Shown here one piece after another: positions 1 to 8,501 of a DNA stretch of 61,648 bases. The notes beneath the pieces were generated by a model. It made no database searches and had not been told where the DNA came from. It saw nothing but the letters and a program-made list of their open reading frames with translations. How positions within the stretch are numbered: the stretch's first letter is position 1; each line of letters begins with the position of its first letter. Origin of the DNA: Methanosaeta sp. PtaB.Bin039 (GTDB taxonomy: Archaea; Halobacteriota; Methanosarcinia; Methanotrichales; Methanotrichaceae); assembly GCA_002067795.1 (NCBI GenBank), contig MVQI01000076.1:1-61648 (forward strand), read 5' to 3'. Both the position numbers and the translations under genes were made by a program.

Positions 1-127
1 TCTCCCATGCAGCCTTCCTAATCTCTAAGGTCTTGTTGTACGTCCAGCGGCACAAGTCCAGCGTTCGATCCATTCTGGTTTTTTGGGACTTCGTTGGATA
101 GAGCCTGAACTTGTATGCCTTAAGCAT
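1..127 (-). CDS. tnpB: IS200/IS605-family TnpB, N-terminal part (cut by window edge)
   Basis: Reading the minus strand from the ATG at 127 gives 42 residues that begin MLKAYKFRLYPT and continue with a Lys-rich segment and LCRWTYNKTLEIRK. This is the typical start of TnpB (OrfB) proteins, the RNA-guided nucleases carried by IS200/IS605 and IS1341-type elements. The frame is open to the window edge, so nothing can be said about the catalytic RuvC part. A TATA-like box lies about 25 bases upstream of the start, so the transcript would have almost no leader. A hairpin lies about 60 bases upstream of the start. No tnpA is visible on this side. Confidence 0.85.
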   Translation of the reverse strand, partial: MLKAYKFRLYPTKSQKTRMDRTLDLCRWTYNKTLEIRKAAWE

Positions 128-150
128 GGTTATAGTTAAGCTATTATTAA

Positions 151-161
151 GATATATAGTT
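151..161 (-). promoter_or_regulatory. TATA-like box for tnpB
   Basis: On the minus strand the AT-rich core CTATATATC lies 24-34 bases before the tnpB ATG. That is the usual archaeal distance from TATA box to transcription start, implying a nearly leaderless mRNA. Confidence 0.5.
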
Positions 162-187
162 TTCTGCTTAACTTACGGCATTCATCC

Positions 188-205
188 CCTCCCCTAAAGG
201 AGAGG
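188..205. other. Hairpin near the tnpB element, possible IS end
   Basis: CCTCCCC and GGAGAGG arms (one mismatch) flank a TAAA loop. The sequence resembles the subterminal hairpins of IS200/IS605 elements and the hairpin at 14381-14400. It may be the left-end structure of the TnpB element, but the element boundary cannot be fixed from one copy. Confidence 0.4.
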
Positions 206-525
206 AGTCTTCTGCCTGCTTGGTATAAAGCTCTATTTCTTGATTTTGAGCCGCGTCATATCTCTTTTTGCCTTTCGAGCCTTGAATTATCTCAATTTAC
301 CAACGATTAGCTCCAAATTTTAGCTGCTTTTCGCCAAGTCGGATAAATCCGGCTCTGCGGACCACTCGCTGCAGCTAATAGCCAAATGCGATTCGTTTCG
401 TGGCCTATTGTTCTGCCGCAGGCAAGAAAGGGCAGATCTGTGCCGAAAAGCAGACCACCATTACGCCGATGCCATAAGGACTTCTGCAGATCTGGCCTTT
501 GCTTTGAGCTGCGATTGCAGGAAGA
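206..525. other. Intergenic region, no gene recognised
   Basis: Between the TnpB element and the Cache-protein promoter there are only short open frames without protein-like composition. No tRNA-like fold or convincing ribosome site was seen. Confidence 0.4.
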
Positions 526-534
526 CTTATATCA
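526..534 (+). promoter_or_regulatory. TATA-like box upstream of the triple Cache gene
   Basis: CTTATATCA lies about 45 bases before the TTG start at 577. This predicts a transcription start near 555 and a short leader that contains the GAGGG ribosome site at 566-570. Confidence 0.45.
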
Positions 535-576
535 TATCCCGTGCTTTATTATTTCACACATTGATGAGGGATCTTC

Positions 577-1920
577 TTGAAACGGGCGATGTTTTTGATC
601 TATCTATTTCTTGCAGTCTGCCTGCTCTCATTGGCAAGCCAAGGAAACGATCGGGCCTCAGCTCAGAGCTATGCGGCGCCGACTGCAAACGAGAGCGACC
701 GGCAGGTGCTGGTATCTTTTCTGAACGAAGCAAGAGACTACCTGCTCGAAACCGGGAAAGATGAGGCCTTCCAGGCCTTCAACGATCCGGATGGGGAGTT
801 CGTCAGAGGAGATATGTACGTCTTCGCGTACGATTTCAATGGCACTCTTCTGTCTCATCCGTTCCTGACAAGATTTATTGGGAGGAACAACCTGGATCTG
901 AGGGACATCAATGGAATTCACATAATAAACAATATGCTGAGCGTGGCCAGGATGGGGGACGGATTTGCCTACGCCGTATACCCAGACCCGATCGACAACT
1001 ACCAGATGAAGCTGAAACTTTACTACCTGCTCAAGGCGGACGACGACATGTGGATCGGTTCGGGGATAAATCTGCCTGGTCAGGCGCCCCTCTTCAGCTT
1101 CGATGACCAGAGGAAGCTCAAACGATTTGTGGAAGAGGCCAGGAGCTATGCTCTGCGAGAAGGCAAAGATGCAGCCCTTCAGGTCTTCAACGATCCCGAA
1201 GGTGCGTTTGTCAGGGACGGGCTGTATATCTTTGCTTACGACTTCATGGGCAATTCCCTAAGTCTTCCCTTCCAGCCGGACCTTCTTGGAGACAACCGCC
1301 TGGACGTCCTGGATGCGAATGGAGTTGCAGTCACCAGAGATAACCTGGAGCTGGCCAGAGGCGGCTCTGGACAGACCTACTACCTATATCCCAATCCGAA
1401 GGAGGAGATGAGGGATGAGCTGAAGCTCAGCTATACGACCGCCGTCGATGATACCTGGTGGCTGGCCGCTGGGGTGTACAGCACCCAGTCATCCTCCAAC
1501 AATGCATCCGACATGAAGCCCAGTGACAGAGATGAGCTGAAGACCCTTGTGGAGACCGCCTTTAGCCACGTGATGTTCACAAGCAAAAAGAAAGCTCTCC
1601 GGGATTTCATGGACCTGAACAGCTCCTGGGTAAGAGGAGACGTCTACATATTCGCCCAGGATTTCAATGGAACATCACTCTGTCTGCCGTACCAGCCTGC
1701 TGAAGTTGGGACTAATCGCCTCGACATTCAGAACGATCAGGGCGTCTTCATCAACAGAGAGATGCGCTCCATCGCACTAAACGGCAGCGGATATTACGAG
1801 TATATCTGGAGAAATCCCATCACGAATCAGAGCGAGGCCAAGCTGAGCTACGTGATGAAGGTGGATGATACATGGTGGCTGGGAAGTGGATTCTACCTGG
1901 AGGAGGCTGAGATGGCCTAG
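577..1920 (+). CDS. Secreted protein with three Cache domains
   Basis: The 447-residue protein has an N-terminal signal segment (about residues 4-20). It is followed by three copies of a roughly 120-residue unit, at about 48-168, 178-300 and 322-443. Each unit carries the single-Cache type 2 pattern: an amphipathic helix, 'VRGDxYxFAxDFNG', a 'LGxNxLDxxDxxG' turn and a final 'KLSYxxxVDDTWWxxxG'. Cache domains bind small ligands outside the cell and normally belong to chemoreceptors or kinases, but no membrane anchor or signalling domain follows here. It is therefore probably a free or surface-held binding protein. The TTG start at 577 is preferred over the ATG at 589 because GAGGG lies six bases upstream. 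The ligand is unknown. Confidence 0.85.
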   Translation: MKRAMFLIYLFLAVCLLSLASQGNDRASAQSYAAPTANESDRQVLVSFLNEARDYLLETGKDEAFQAFNDPDGEFVRGDMYVFAYDFNGTLLSHPFLTRFIGRNNLDLRDINGIHIINNMLSVARMGDGFAYAVYPDPIDNYQMKLKLYYLLKADDDMWIGSGINLPGQAPLFSFDDQRKLKRFVEEARSYALREGKDAALQVFNDPEGAFVRDGLYIFAYDFMGNSLSLPFQPDLLGDNRLDVLDANGVAVTRDNLELARGGSGQTYYLYPNPKEEMRDELKLSYTTAVDDTWWLAAGVYSTQSSSNNASDMKPSDRDELKTLVETAFSHVMFTSKKKALRDFMDLNSSWVRGDVYIFAQDFNGTSLCLPYQPAEVGTNRLDIQNDQGVFINREMRSIALNGSGYYEYIWRNPITNQSEAKLSYVMKVDDTWWLGSGFYLEEAEMA

Positions 1921-2152
1921 CTGAAAAAGCCACAGCCATCCGGCGAGGTCCCGATGCAAGGAATGATCTTACGCAGGCTGATTTTCCAATCCAGCCTGCG
2001 AGACATACCTCCAGAGCCACGAAATGAGACCCGGGAAAGTCCGTACTTGATGGGAGGCAAAAGAAGTCCGCCTCCCTCTCAATGCGGGTGCTTCATATCC
2101 AGGCCTGATATGGCCTGTAGGCCCAAACCTTTTTCTTCAAGCATCATATAGA

Positions 2153-2455
2153 TTGGCCATGTTCGAGCCAAATGAGGAATCACTTGTCTTGGAGATGGTC
2201 TGCCGCTTCTTCAACATCCCTGCCGATGAGATGCTTAGCATAGGCGATCTGGTCAAAAATGTGCTATTCTTGGAGGGGACCAGCAGCGAAGAGGAGGCTG
2301 CTGCAAAGCTAAGAGCGGCCCTAAACGACATGTCCAAGGAGCACGCTGTCGTTGCCGGCATGTTCATGTCAGGCCTTCTGCGCTGCAATCTGGCCCAGCA
2401 GGTACAGGAGCAGTACGCGAAGGCGATGTCGGAAGGCAGCCAGGAGCCGGAGTGA
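2153..2455 (+). CDS. Small acidic protein of unknown function
   Basis: The 100-residue product is acidic and looks helical throughout. It contains a Cys-bearing 'LEMVCRFFNIPADEML' stretch, a Glu/Ala-rich helix (about 45-58) and a hydrophobic 'VVAGMFMSGLLRCNL' helix (about 68-82). I do not recognise the family. Composition and helix periodicity support a real protein. The TTG at 2153 and the ATG two codons later (2159) are both possible starts, and no clear ribosome site separates them, so a leaderless mRNA is possible. It stands alone between the Cache protein and the convergent repeat protein. Confidence 0.6.
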   Translation: MAMFEPNEESLVLEMVCRFFNIPADEMLSIGDLVKNVLFLEGTSSEEEAAAKLRAALNDMSKEHAVVAGMFMSGLLRCNLAQQVQEQYAKAMSEGSQEPE

Positions 2456-2763
2456 AAGAAGGCTCTGCTCTCTCGTTGAAAAATGGGCTCATTCTTGCGT
2501 CGGCAGGTGGACCCACAACAATTTTTTGGGGTCCCCTATAAGATGGTAAAGCCCACTGGCCCGGATCCTGAGCTTATGTTACGGCGTTTTTCGGGTCCAG
2601 GAATTTTCTCGGGAGGGAGACGGTTTCTGCGACCGGAAGCTGGCTGGGAGGGCGAAGCTAAAAAAATCCCGGCCTGATTCTGATGTCCGATTCTCTTATT
2701 GTTTTGCAGAAACGCAAGTTAGAGCTGCCTGGATAAAAGGATAGAGGCCGGATCATCTCGTCC
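2456..2763. other. Intergenic region between convergent genes
   Basis: This stretch separates the stop of the small acidic gene from the stop of the convergent repeat protein. It contains a 6-bp stem (GGACCC at 2509-2514 with GGGTCC at 2529-2534) around a T-rich loop, which may mark a transcript end. No gene is supported. Confidence 0.4.
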
Positions 2764-4953
2764 TCAGGCAGGCAGTAGGGTATACTCAATCGACATCCAT
2801 GCATCCGCGAATTCGGAGTGCTTCTTATCCCTGATCTCCAAGAAGATCTCAGTCGTTCCGACGGAATAGTGCGGATAGCCTGGCTGCCATATGAGCACGT
2901 TGTCTTCGGACCAGTCCCTGATGCTCGTGTTTCCGGTCACAAATCCGTATTCTATCGGATCACCATCTGGATCGGCGGCAATGGCGGTGAATCTCACTGC
3001 TGTCCCAAACGGCTGCGGGCTGGCCGGATCTGCGGTCAGACTGGTCACGATTGGAGGCAGGTTCTCCGGCGCGTTCATTGGAGCCCCGACGGCAAATGAT
3101 CGATTTGCCTCCAGCTCATCGGACGATAATGCCACCTGTCGCTCGGATTCGATAGACAAATACGCGGTCATCGTTGCATCCGACCTGCCATCTGTTGCAT
3201 GCTTTCCGTCCCTTACACCCGCCTCCACCTCAATGACCGCTTCTTCAGCCTGACATACTGACATGTTATCGGTGCTGGAGGCTGTGCAAAGCATCCTTAC
3301 GGCTGGAGTCATCTCGAAGGCATTGGAGCCTGACCAATCCCTTGCCACGATTCCATCCTGGGTGAACCGGTACTCAAGGTGATCGCCATCCGGGTCGCTG
3401 GCATGGGCAGTCCAGATGATGGTCGTGCCCACGGGAGCTGGTCCGGCTGGATCGGCCGAGAGGCTGTCCACAACAGGCGGCGAATTCTGCTCCGGCTCGG
3501 ACTGGAACACATATTGCATTACCATCGACGCATCGGCTCTGCCATCTATGGCATGCTTCCCATCTCTTACTCCCACCTCTATCTCATGACTGCCGATTGC
3601 AGATTCCCCTGAAACCAGTGTCCAAGCCTGGTTCGACGACCAGTCCCTGGCGGTGGCTCCATCTATCTTGAACTGGAATTCAAGGGTGTCGTTCTCCACA
3701 TCCTTTGCCAAAGCTGTCCATGTCACGGCCACCCCAGCCAGCTGAGGGCTTTTCAGGTCTGGCAAAAGCTCGATAATCTTTGGAATTGAGTTTTCCGCCT
3801 GAGATGAACCCAGGGCGGCCTCAAGCTTTACAAGCCACATATCCCCACCTGCGCCCTCACCTCCGGTCAGACCGGCCAGGATTATACCATCTCCGTTCTC
3901 TATCACGGAATGCGCAGCCTGGTCGTCCGAGCCGCCCAGAGTAGAGTTCCATATGGGACCACCATCAGAGTCGACCTTCACTATCCAGGCATCATATCCT
4001 CCTGAGCCCTGAGATGCCGTCCTTCCGGCCAGGATTAGACCGCCGTCTCTGGCCTGCGTCATTGAATAGCCCTGATCCGACTCAGAGCCACCCATGTTCT
4101 CCTCCCACTCCAGCTCTCCTGAACGATTTAGTTTGATGAGCCAGGCATCGGGTTTTTCCGGGCGGCCCATTCCTGAATAGCCATATACCGCATAGCCTCC
4201 ATCCATGGTCTCCTTCACCGAGACGCCTGCGTCATCGGACATGGGGCCGCCAGACCTCTTTGGAGTGCTTCCAAAGGACCTCTCCCATATCAGATCCCCC
4301 TCGGAATCGAGCCGCAGGATCCAGACGTCTTTGCCTGCACCAGGAGAGACCTTGAAGCCGGATACGATGTAACCACCGTCCACGGTCTCCTGGATGGAGC
4401 TGCCAGCATCAGCCATCGGGACCGAAAAGGTCCTGTCCCACAGCCTGTTTCCGTCCCCGTCAACCTTGATGACCCATAGGTCACTGCCTTCAGAGGTAGT
4501 GTAACCGGTCATGATGAAGTTGCCGTCTCTGGTGGACTGAACAGAGAAACCGGCATCATCCTTTGCTCCGCCGAAGGTTCGGCTCCAGTCCTGTTCTCCT
4601 TCCTGGTCGATCCTGATCAGCCAGGCATCGGAGCCTCCGGCTCCAAAGGATGCGGTAGAGCCGGAGATTACGAAGCCGCTGTCCTCTGTCCTGTCAATCG
4701 ACCATCCTTCTTCATCCTTCGGCCCGCCGAACGATTTGTCCCACTCGCGATCTCCTTCAAAATCCGTCTTGACCACCCAGATATCCGTTCCTCCCTGCCC
4801 GTAGCTCCTGGTGCTTCCTACCAGAATGTAGCCCCCATCATCCGTGGCCAAGACCTCCTGCGCGCAGTCGTAGTCGCTCCCCCCAAATTCTTTCTCCCAC
4901 AGCTTTTCCGTTCCCGAGCAGACTGATAGTCCAAAGAAAAGCAATAAGAACAT
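2764..4953 (-). CDS. Secreted repeat protein: propeller-like FGGS repeats plus PKD-like domains
   Basis: This 729-residue protein begins with a short signal peptide (MFLLLFFGLSVCSG). About seven repeats follow (roughly residues 17-375), with the pattern W-x4-FGGS-x2-D-x-G-x-S-x3-T-x-DGGYI-x2-G-x-T, then GxxDxWxxKxDxxG. These resemble the delta-60/propeller-like surface repeats common in Methanosarcinales. Three immunoglobulin-like PKD-type units follow (about 385-490, 490-620 and 635-729), each with 'PPxVxSLxADPxxPxPxGT', 'DPDGDxxEYxF', 'xxRDWSxxN' and 'VRDGKH'. The ATG at 4953 is preceded by GAGG. It is probably surface-exposed and adhesive or structural; no enzyme motif is visible. Confidence 0.85.
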   Translation of the reverse strand: MFLLLFFGLSVCSGTEKLWEKEFGGSDYDCAQEVLATDDGGYILVGSTRSYGQGGTDIWVVKTDFEGDREWDKSFGGPKDEEGWSIDRTEDSGFVISGSTASFGAGGSDAWLIRIDQEGEQDWSRTFGGAKDDAGFSVQSTRDGNFIMTGYTTSEGSDLWVIKVDGDGNRLWDRTFSVPMADAGSSIQETVDGGYIVSGFKVSPGAGKDVWILRLDSEGDLIWERSFGSTPKRSGGPMSDDAGVSVKETMDGGYAVYGYSGMGRPEKPDAWLIKLNRSGELEWEENMGGSESDQGYSMTQARDGGLILAGRTASQGSGGYDAWIVKVDSDGGPIWNSTLGGSDDQAAHSVIENGDGIILAGLTGGEGAGGDMWLVKLEAALGSSQAENSIPKIIELLPDLKSPQLAGVAVTWTALAKDVENDTLEFQFKIDGATARDWSSNQAWTLVSGESAIGSHEIEVGVRDGKHAIDGRADASMVMQYVFQSEPEQNSPPVVDSLSADPAGPAPVGTTIIWTAHASDPDGDHLEYRFTQDGIVARDWSGSNAFEMTPAVRMLCTASSTDNMSVCQAEEAVIEVEAGVRDGKHATDGRSDATMTAYLSIESERQVALSSDELEANRSFAVGAPMNAPENLPPIVTSLTADPASPQPFGTAVRFTAIAADPDGDPIEYGFVTGNTSIRDWSEDNVLIWQPGYPHYSVGTTEIFLEIRDKKHSEFADAWMSIEYTLLPA

Positions 4954-5398
4954 CCAAGTTATCCTCAGATTCTTTCCCTCCAGCGATTTTACGGACGAAT
5001 AACTGATATTGTGCCTTTACGACTTAGGCCTTTTGGCGAAAGGACACTTTTGTCATGTCTCGGCATCTCACGAGTGGCGACATCGGATAAATCTCTGGAT
5101 ATCATCGGTATTCGAGATCCAAGGTGCTAAAAAAATTGAAGATCGAATGATCTATGTCAGGGGAACTGATCTTCATCAGGCGCCAGATCCCTTTTCGGCA
5201 ATATTTGCGCTGCTGTGTTTGCAAACAGCTTCGTGATTTTGCCTGCGGCCTCCGGATCTTTTTTGGGCACCGCAGATTTCAGCCGACGCGCAGAGCCAGT
5301 CGTCAGCTTTAGAGGCGTCACTCATGGTTGGCCATATCCCAAACTTGCCTCCCCGGTGCAGTGCATTCGATCTCGGCAATCCGGGCCTTCAGGGACTG
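4954..5398. other. Intergenic region, no gene recognised
   Basis: Upstream of the repeat protein and downstream of the small secreted protein there are only short open frames with atypical composition. The part nearest 4954 should hold the promoter of the repeat-protein gene, but I cannot place a convincing TATA box. Confidence 0.35.
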
Positions 5399-5782
5399 CT
5401 ACTCGAGTTCGACGTAAAATGCGTAGGGCGTCTCGTGGCTCTTTCCTTCCAGGTCCATTATCCCTATATAGTACGCTCCGGGTGCATCTGCTCTTGCCTC
5501 GACTCTCACAATCTGACCAGGCTCGGCGGTCTGCTCATCGACAAGCCAATCTCCTACTTCATCGAGGATGACGATCCTGGTCTTCATTTCTGCAGGCAGC
5601 TCCTCCAAGACAACCGCCAGGGTGCCGGCGGCCGGGACTGCCACCTCGTAGTAAGCCCCAGGCGCAAAATCGACAACCTTCTGTCCAAGCTCTATCGGCT
5701 TGGCGTCGCCGGGAACGGAAGCTGATCCTGATAATGCCAAGGCAAATAGGCACATCCCTATCATTAAGCAATTGATTCTCAT
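5399..5782 (-). CDS. Small secreted protein, PPC-like beta-sandwich
   Basis: From the ATG at 5782 the product has 127 residues. A signal peptide (MRINCLMIGMCLFALALSGSA) is followed by about 100 residues rich in predicted beta strands, with 'GAYYEVAVPAAGTLAV', 'KTRIVILDEVGDWLVDE' and 'GAYYIGIMDLEG'. This pattern recalls bacterial pre-peptidase C-terminal (PPC) domains, which are small non-catalytic beta-sandwiches. The frame is open further upstream (to 5932), but that part is basic and lies over the promoter, so I chose the internal ATG where the signal peptide starts. A TATA box 55-70 bases upstream agrees with this. Confidence 0.65.
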   Translation of the reverse strand: MRINCLMIGMCLFALALSGSASVPGDAKPIELGQKVVDFAPGAYYEVAVPAAGTLAVVLEELPAEMKTRIVILDEVGDWLVDEQTAEPGQIVRVEARADAPGAYYIGIMDLEGKSHETPYAFYVELE

Positions 5783-6398
5783 CTGTCGGACACATCCTGT
5801 GCCATTTCTATATTCATTAATCGGTAACTTCTTTGCATTATAAATATTTGCGTCGCCTTTCAGGGCGGATTTCAGGCGAAGCTTCATCCTGCGGGCTTGC
5901 AAAATAGATATATCCATTCCCGACAACCACATGAACTTGAGTGGGTCTTCCCAAAGCTAGATCGATGGCCACATTCTCAGGTTTGACCAAAGCCCAGCCA
6001 GCTTCATGCCATATCCTACCTTTCCTTCGAGCTTACGAGTCGGATTTTCGGCTTTAACCAGCAATCATTCTTTTCTCATCTCTTTTCTTGCCTTATTCGG
6101 CTGCATTCTCCGGAGCTCTCCTTGGGGTCGTTCGTATTGCCGTGGTCTTTTGGCCTCGTCTCTGCATGAGATCCGGCCGAAGCGCAGAAGAGGCGGGCAG
6201 CGAAAGAGAAAAGTATCTTCTTATTCCATACATCTCACAGCCACTTCCCTTGGCGCCTTGAACAGGGATTTACCCAGGCCCGGATAGCGCTGCTGGGTCC
6301 GGCCTGCCTGCATCGGGGGATTTTGTCGCCAGGAAGGGCCTTGGCCCGACCAAAAGAGGATCGTGTTTCGTGGACAGGTGTTCTATGGTGATTGGCAA
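5783..6398. other. Divergent intergenic region
   Basis: This 616-bp region lies between the minus-strand PPC-like gene and the plus-strand ferredoxin-like gene. Apart from the TATA box at 5838-5850 and the ribosome site at 6388, I see no gene. Open frames in it have poor protein character. Confidence 0.35.
5838..5850 (-). promoter_or_regulatory. TATA box of the PPC-like gene
   Basis: On the minus strand CAAATATTTATAA forms a good archaeal TATA box. The expected transcription start near 5815 gives a leader of about 33 bases before the ATG at 5782. Confidence 0.6.
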
Positions 6399-7175
6399 AT
6401 GGTCGTAAGAAAGATAATCAAGATCGATGAGTCTCGCTGCGACGGCTGCGGGCAGTGCGTCACCGCCTGCGCTGAAGGGGCGATATCAATAGAGGATGGC
6501 AAGGCCCGCGTGATCAGCGAGAGCTACTGCGATGGGCTGGGTGCCTGCCTTGGCCAGTGCCCCAAGGATGCCCTCAGCATCGAGGAGCGGGAGGCTGTTG
6601 TGTTCGATGCTGAGTCAGCCGCCCATAATGCTCAGAGCCGCCCTAAGGGTGGGTATGGAGGTTCCCCTGGGAAAGCCGCCGACTCCGGCGACCGCCTAAG
6701 CCGGTCAGGTGGATCTGGCCATCGTGGAGTACATGGAGGGGGTCATGGTCCGGGCTGCTTCCCGGCATTTGATATGGGGATCAGAGAGGCGCCTCGTGGG
6801 GAGCGTTCCTCTCCTCAGCTCACAAACTGGCCTGTTCAGATGAGGCTGGTCAATCCGGCAGCCCCATATCTGAACGATTCAAGCCTTCTTATCGCCGCGG
6901 ACTGCAGCGCGTTTGCCACTCCGGCCGCGCACGATTTCATGGCCGGGAAGGTTACTATGATCGGCTGCCCCAAGCTGGACGACGCCGGCCAGTTCAGGCA
7001 AAAGCTAGCCGAGATCCTCAAGAGCAACAAGATCAGAGATATCACCGTACTGCAGATGGAGGTTCCCTGCTGCTCAGCCCTGACCCGTATGGTAGAGCAG
7101 GTTGTGAGAGAGACCGGCAGAGCCGTACCGGTGATTAGCCGCACCCTTGGCATAAGAGGCGATATTCTGATCTGA
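6399..7175 (+). CDS. 4Fe-4S ferredoxin-domain protein
   Basis: The 258-residue protein has an N-terminal dicluster ferredoxin domain. The first cluster motif is CDGCGQCVTAC (Cys14, 17, 20, 24) and a second set (Cys44, 50, 54) has CDGLGACLGQCP. A Gly/Ser/Arg-rich linker of about 60 residues follows, then a C-terminal domain with 'LLIAADCSAFA', 'IGCPKLDD' and 'MEVPCCSAL', as in a cytoplasmic Fe-S protein family of anaerobes. It is probably an electron carrier or redox sensor. The ATG at 6399 with GGTGA six bases upstream is preferred to the GTG at 6363. The Gly-rich linker is unlike the rest of the protein and may conceal a small insertion or compensated frameshift. Confidence 0.8.
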   Translation: MVVRKIIKIDESRCDGCGQCVTACAEGAISIEDGKARVISESYCDGLGACLGQCPKDALSIEEREAVVFDAESAAHNAQSRPKGGYGGSPGKAADSGDRLSRSGGSGHRGVHGGGHGPGCFPAFDMGIREAPRGERSSPQLTNWPVQMRLVNPAAPYLNDSSLLIAADCSAFATPAAHDFMAGKVTMIGCPKLDDAGQFRQKLAEILKSNKIRDITVLQMEVPCCSALTRMVEQVVRETGRAVPVISRTLGIRGDILI

Positions 7176-7281
7176 AGGACCATCTTGCCCTGTCCGGCTT
7201 GGTCCAGGACGCATCGACGCACAGACGTGATTATCCAGGGGGCGCGCGTTTAAATGGACGAGGTGTCATAGGTGAGACCTG

Positions 7282-8397
7282 TTGACGGACCAGACCAGTG
7301 ATAGGGGATTTCGCCGCTTGGTCGCCCTGGTGGTGCTGATTGTAGCCCTGGCTGCCGTTTACGTCACCAAGGAGTTCCTGACCACCATAATGCTAAGCGT
7401 CTTCATGACCTACCTCCTGTACCCTGTCCATCAGTTCCTCCACCGCCTGACCAGGAGGAGATCCCTCTCCTCTTTCCTCTCCATCCTCCTGGTCTTTGCG
7501 GCCTTCGTGCTGGTGGCTACCAGCGCTCTGAGCGTCATGGCAACCGAGGTCTCGAACCTCTCCGGCTCCGAAGAGATGATAGTCAGGCACGTGTCCAGCC
7601 TGACCAGCTTTATGGACGAGCTGGCCGGATCCCGCTTGTCCGGTCCAGCAGCCAGATGGTACGATCAGCTCAGCGATCTGCCTGCCAAGCTGCTCACCTG
7701 GGGCCTTTCGATACTTAGCGAGGGCCTCTCTGGGCTGTTGAGCGACCTGCCCATACGCTTCGCCCAGTTCATGATGGCAGTCTTCTTCACCTATTATCTT
7801 CTGGTGGACGGTGGCCAATGTGTCTGGAAAGGGGTGGAGCTTCTTCCGGAGAGGGCCCTCGTAGATAGGTTTCTGCTTGAGATCCACTCCATTTATACAA
7901 GTCTCTTCAACGTCTACTTCATAACGTCCATGCTGAGCGGTCTCTTTGCGGCCGTCGGCTTCTTTCTTCTTGGCATACCGTACCCGGTTCTGTGGGGATC
8001 TCTGGTGGCCATCTTCACCCTGATCCCAATGGTGGGCCCATTGAGCCTGATCTTGCCCATGTCCATCTACTATATACTGGGCCAGGACTACCTCCGGGCT
8101 GTACTCCTTCTGATTCTGGGTGTGGTGGTCCTGACCATCATCCCTGAAAACGTGCTTCGCCCCCGCCTTGCTCAGCAGGGCGCATCCATCCACCCTGCCG
8201 TGACGATCCTGGCTTATACCGCGCCACTCTTCGTGGTAGGGTTGTCCGGAATCGTTGTGGGTCCGTTTCTGTATGGCTTCTTGCTGGCAGCTTACAGAAC
8301 AGCTGCCAGCCCAAGCATGGCTGAATCCGGCGGTTCTGTGGAGGCAAATGAGGATGAGCTGCCTCTTTGCCCCGACTCAAAGAGGCCTGCACAATAA
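7282..8397 (+). CDS. AI-2E/PerM-family membrane transporter
   Basis: The 371-residue integral membrane protein has two or three N-terminal membrane segments (about residues 10-95). A roughly 60-residue soluble part precedes a cluster of membrane helices from about 145 to 345. The C-terminal half has the family signature 'GIPYPVLWGSLVAIFTLIPMVGP' and later 'IIPENVLRPRLAQQGASIHP'. The family (UPF0118) is named after an AI-2 exporter, but members carry out varied exports, including sodium/proton antiport, so the substrate here is unknown. The TTG start at 7282 has GGTGAG five bases upstream. It stands 106 bases after the Fe-S protein gene and may be co-transcribed with it. Confidence 0.85.
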   Translation: MTDQTSDRGFRRLVALVVLIVALAAVYVTKEFLTTIMLSVFMTYLLYPVHQFLHRLTRRRSLSSFLSILLVFAAFVLVATSALSVMATEVSNLSGSEEMIVRHVSSLTSFMDELAGSRLSGPAARWYDQLSDLPAKLLTWGLSILSEGLSGLLSDLPIRFAQFMMAVFFTYYLLVDGGQCVWKGVELLPERALVDRFLLEIHSIYTSLFNVYFITSMLSGLFAAVGFFLLGIPYPVLWGSLVAIFTLIPMVGPLSLILPMSIYYILGQDYLRAVLLLILGVVVLTIIPENVLRPRLAQQGASIHPAVTILAYTAPLFVVGLSGIVVGPFLYGFLLAAYRTAASPSMAESGGSVEANEDELPLCPDSKRPAQ

Positions 8398-8501
8398 GGC
8401 TTCACAGCGAAAACCCAAAAAAGACCGAGCATCCCCGGGAACTGTGAATCTCTCGGCCCTCCGCCTCTTAGATTAACATCGTCTTCAACTATTAGGATCT
8501 C

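Noticed and set aside
386-764. Two short overlapping frames before the Cache gene
   Set aside because: They overlap the promoter and signal peptide of the well-supported Cache gene and have no ribosome site.
5009-5379. Short frames in the gap before the PPC-like gene
   Set aside because: They conflict with each other, lack ribosome sites and have no recognisable features.
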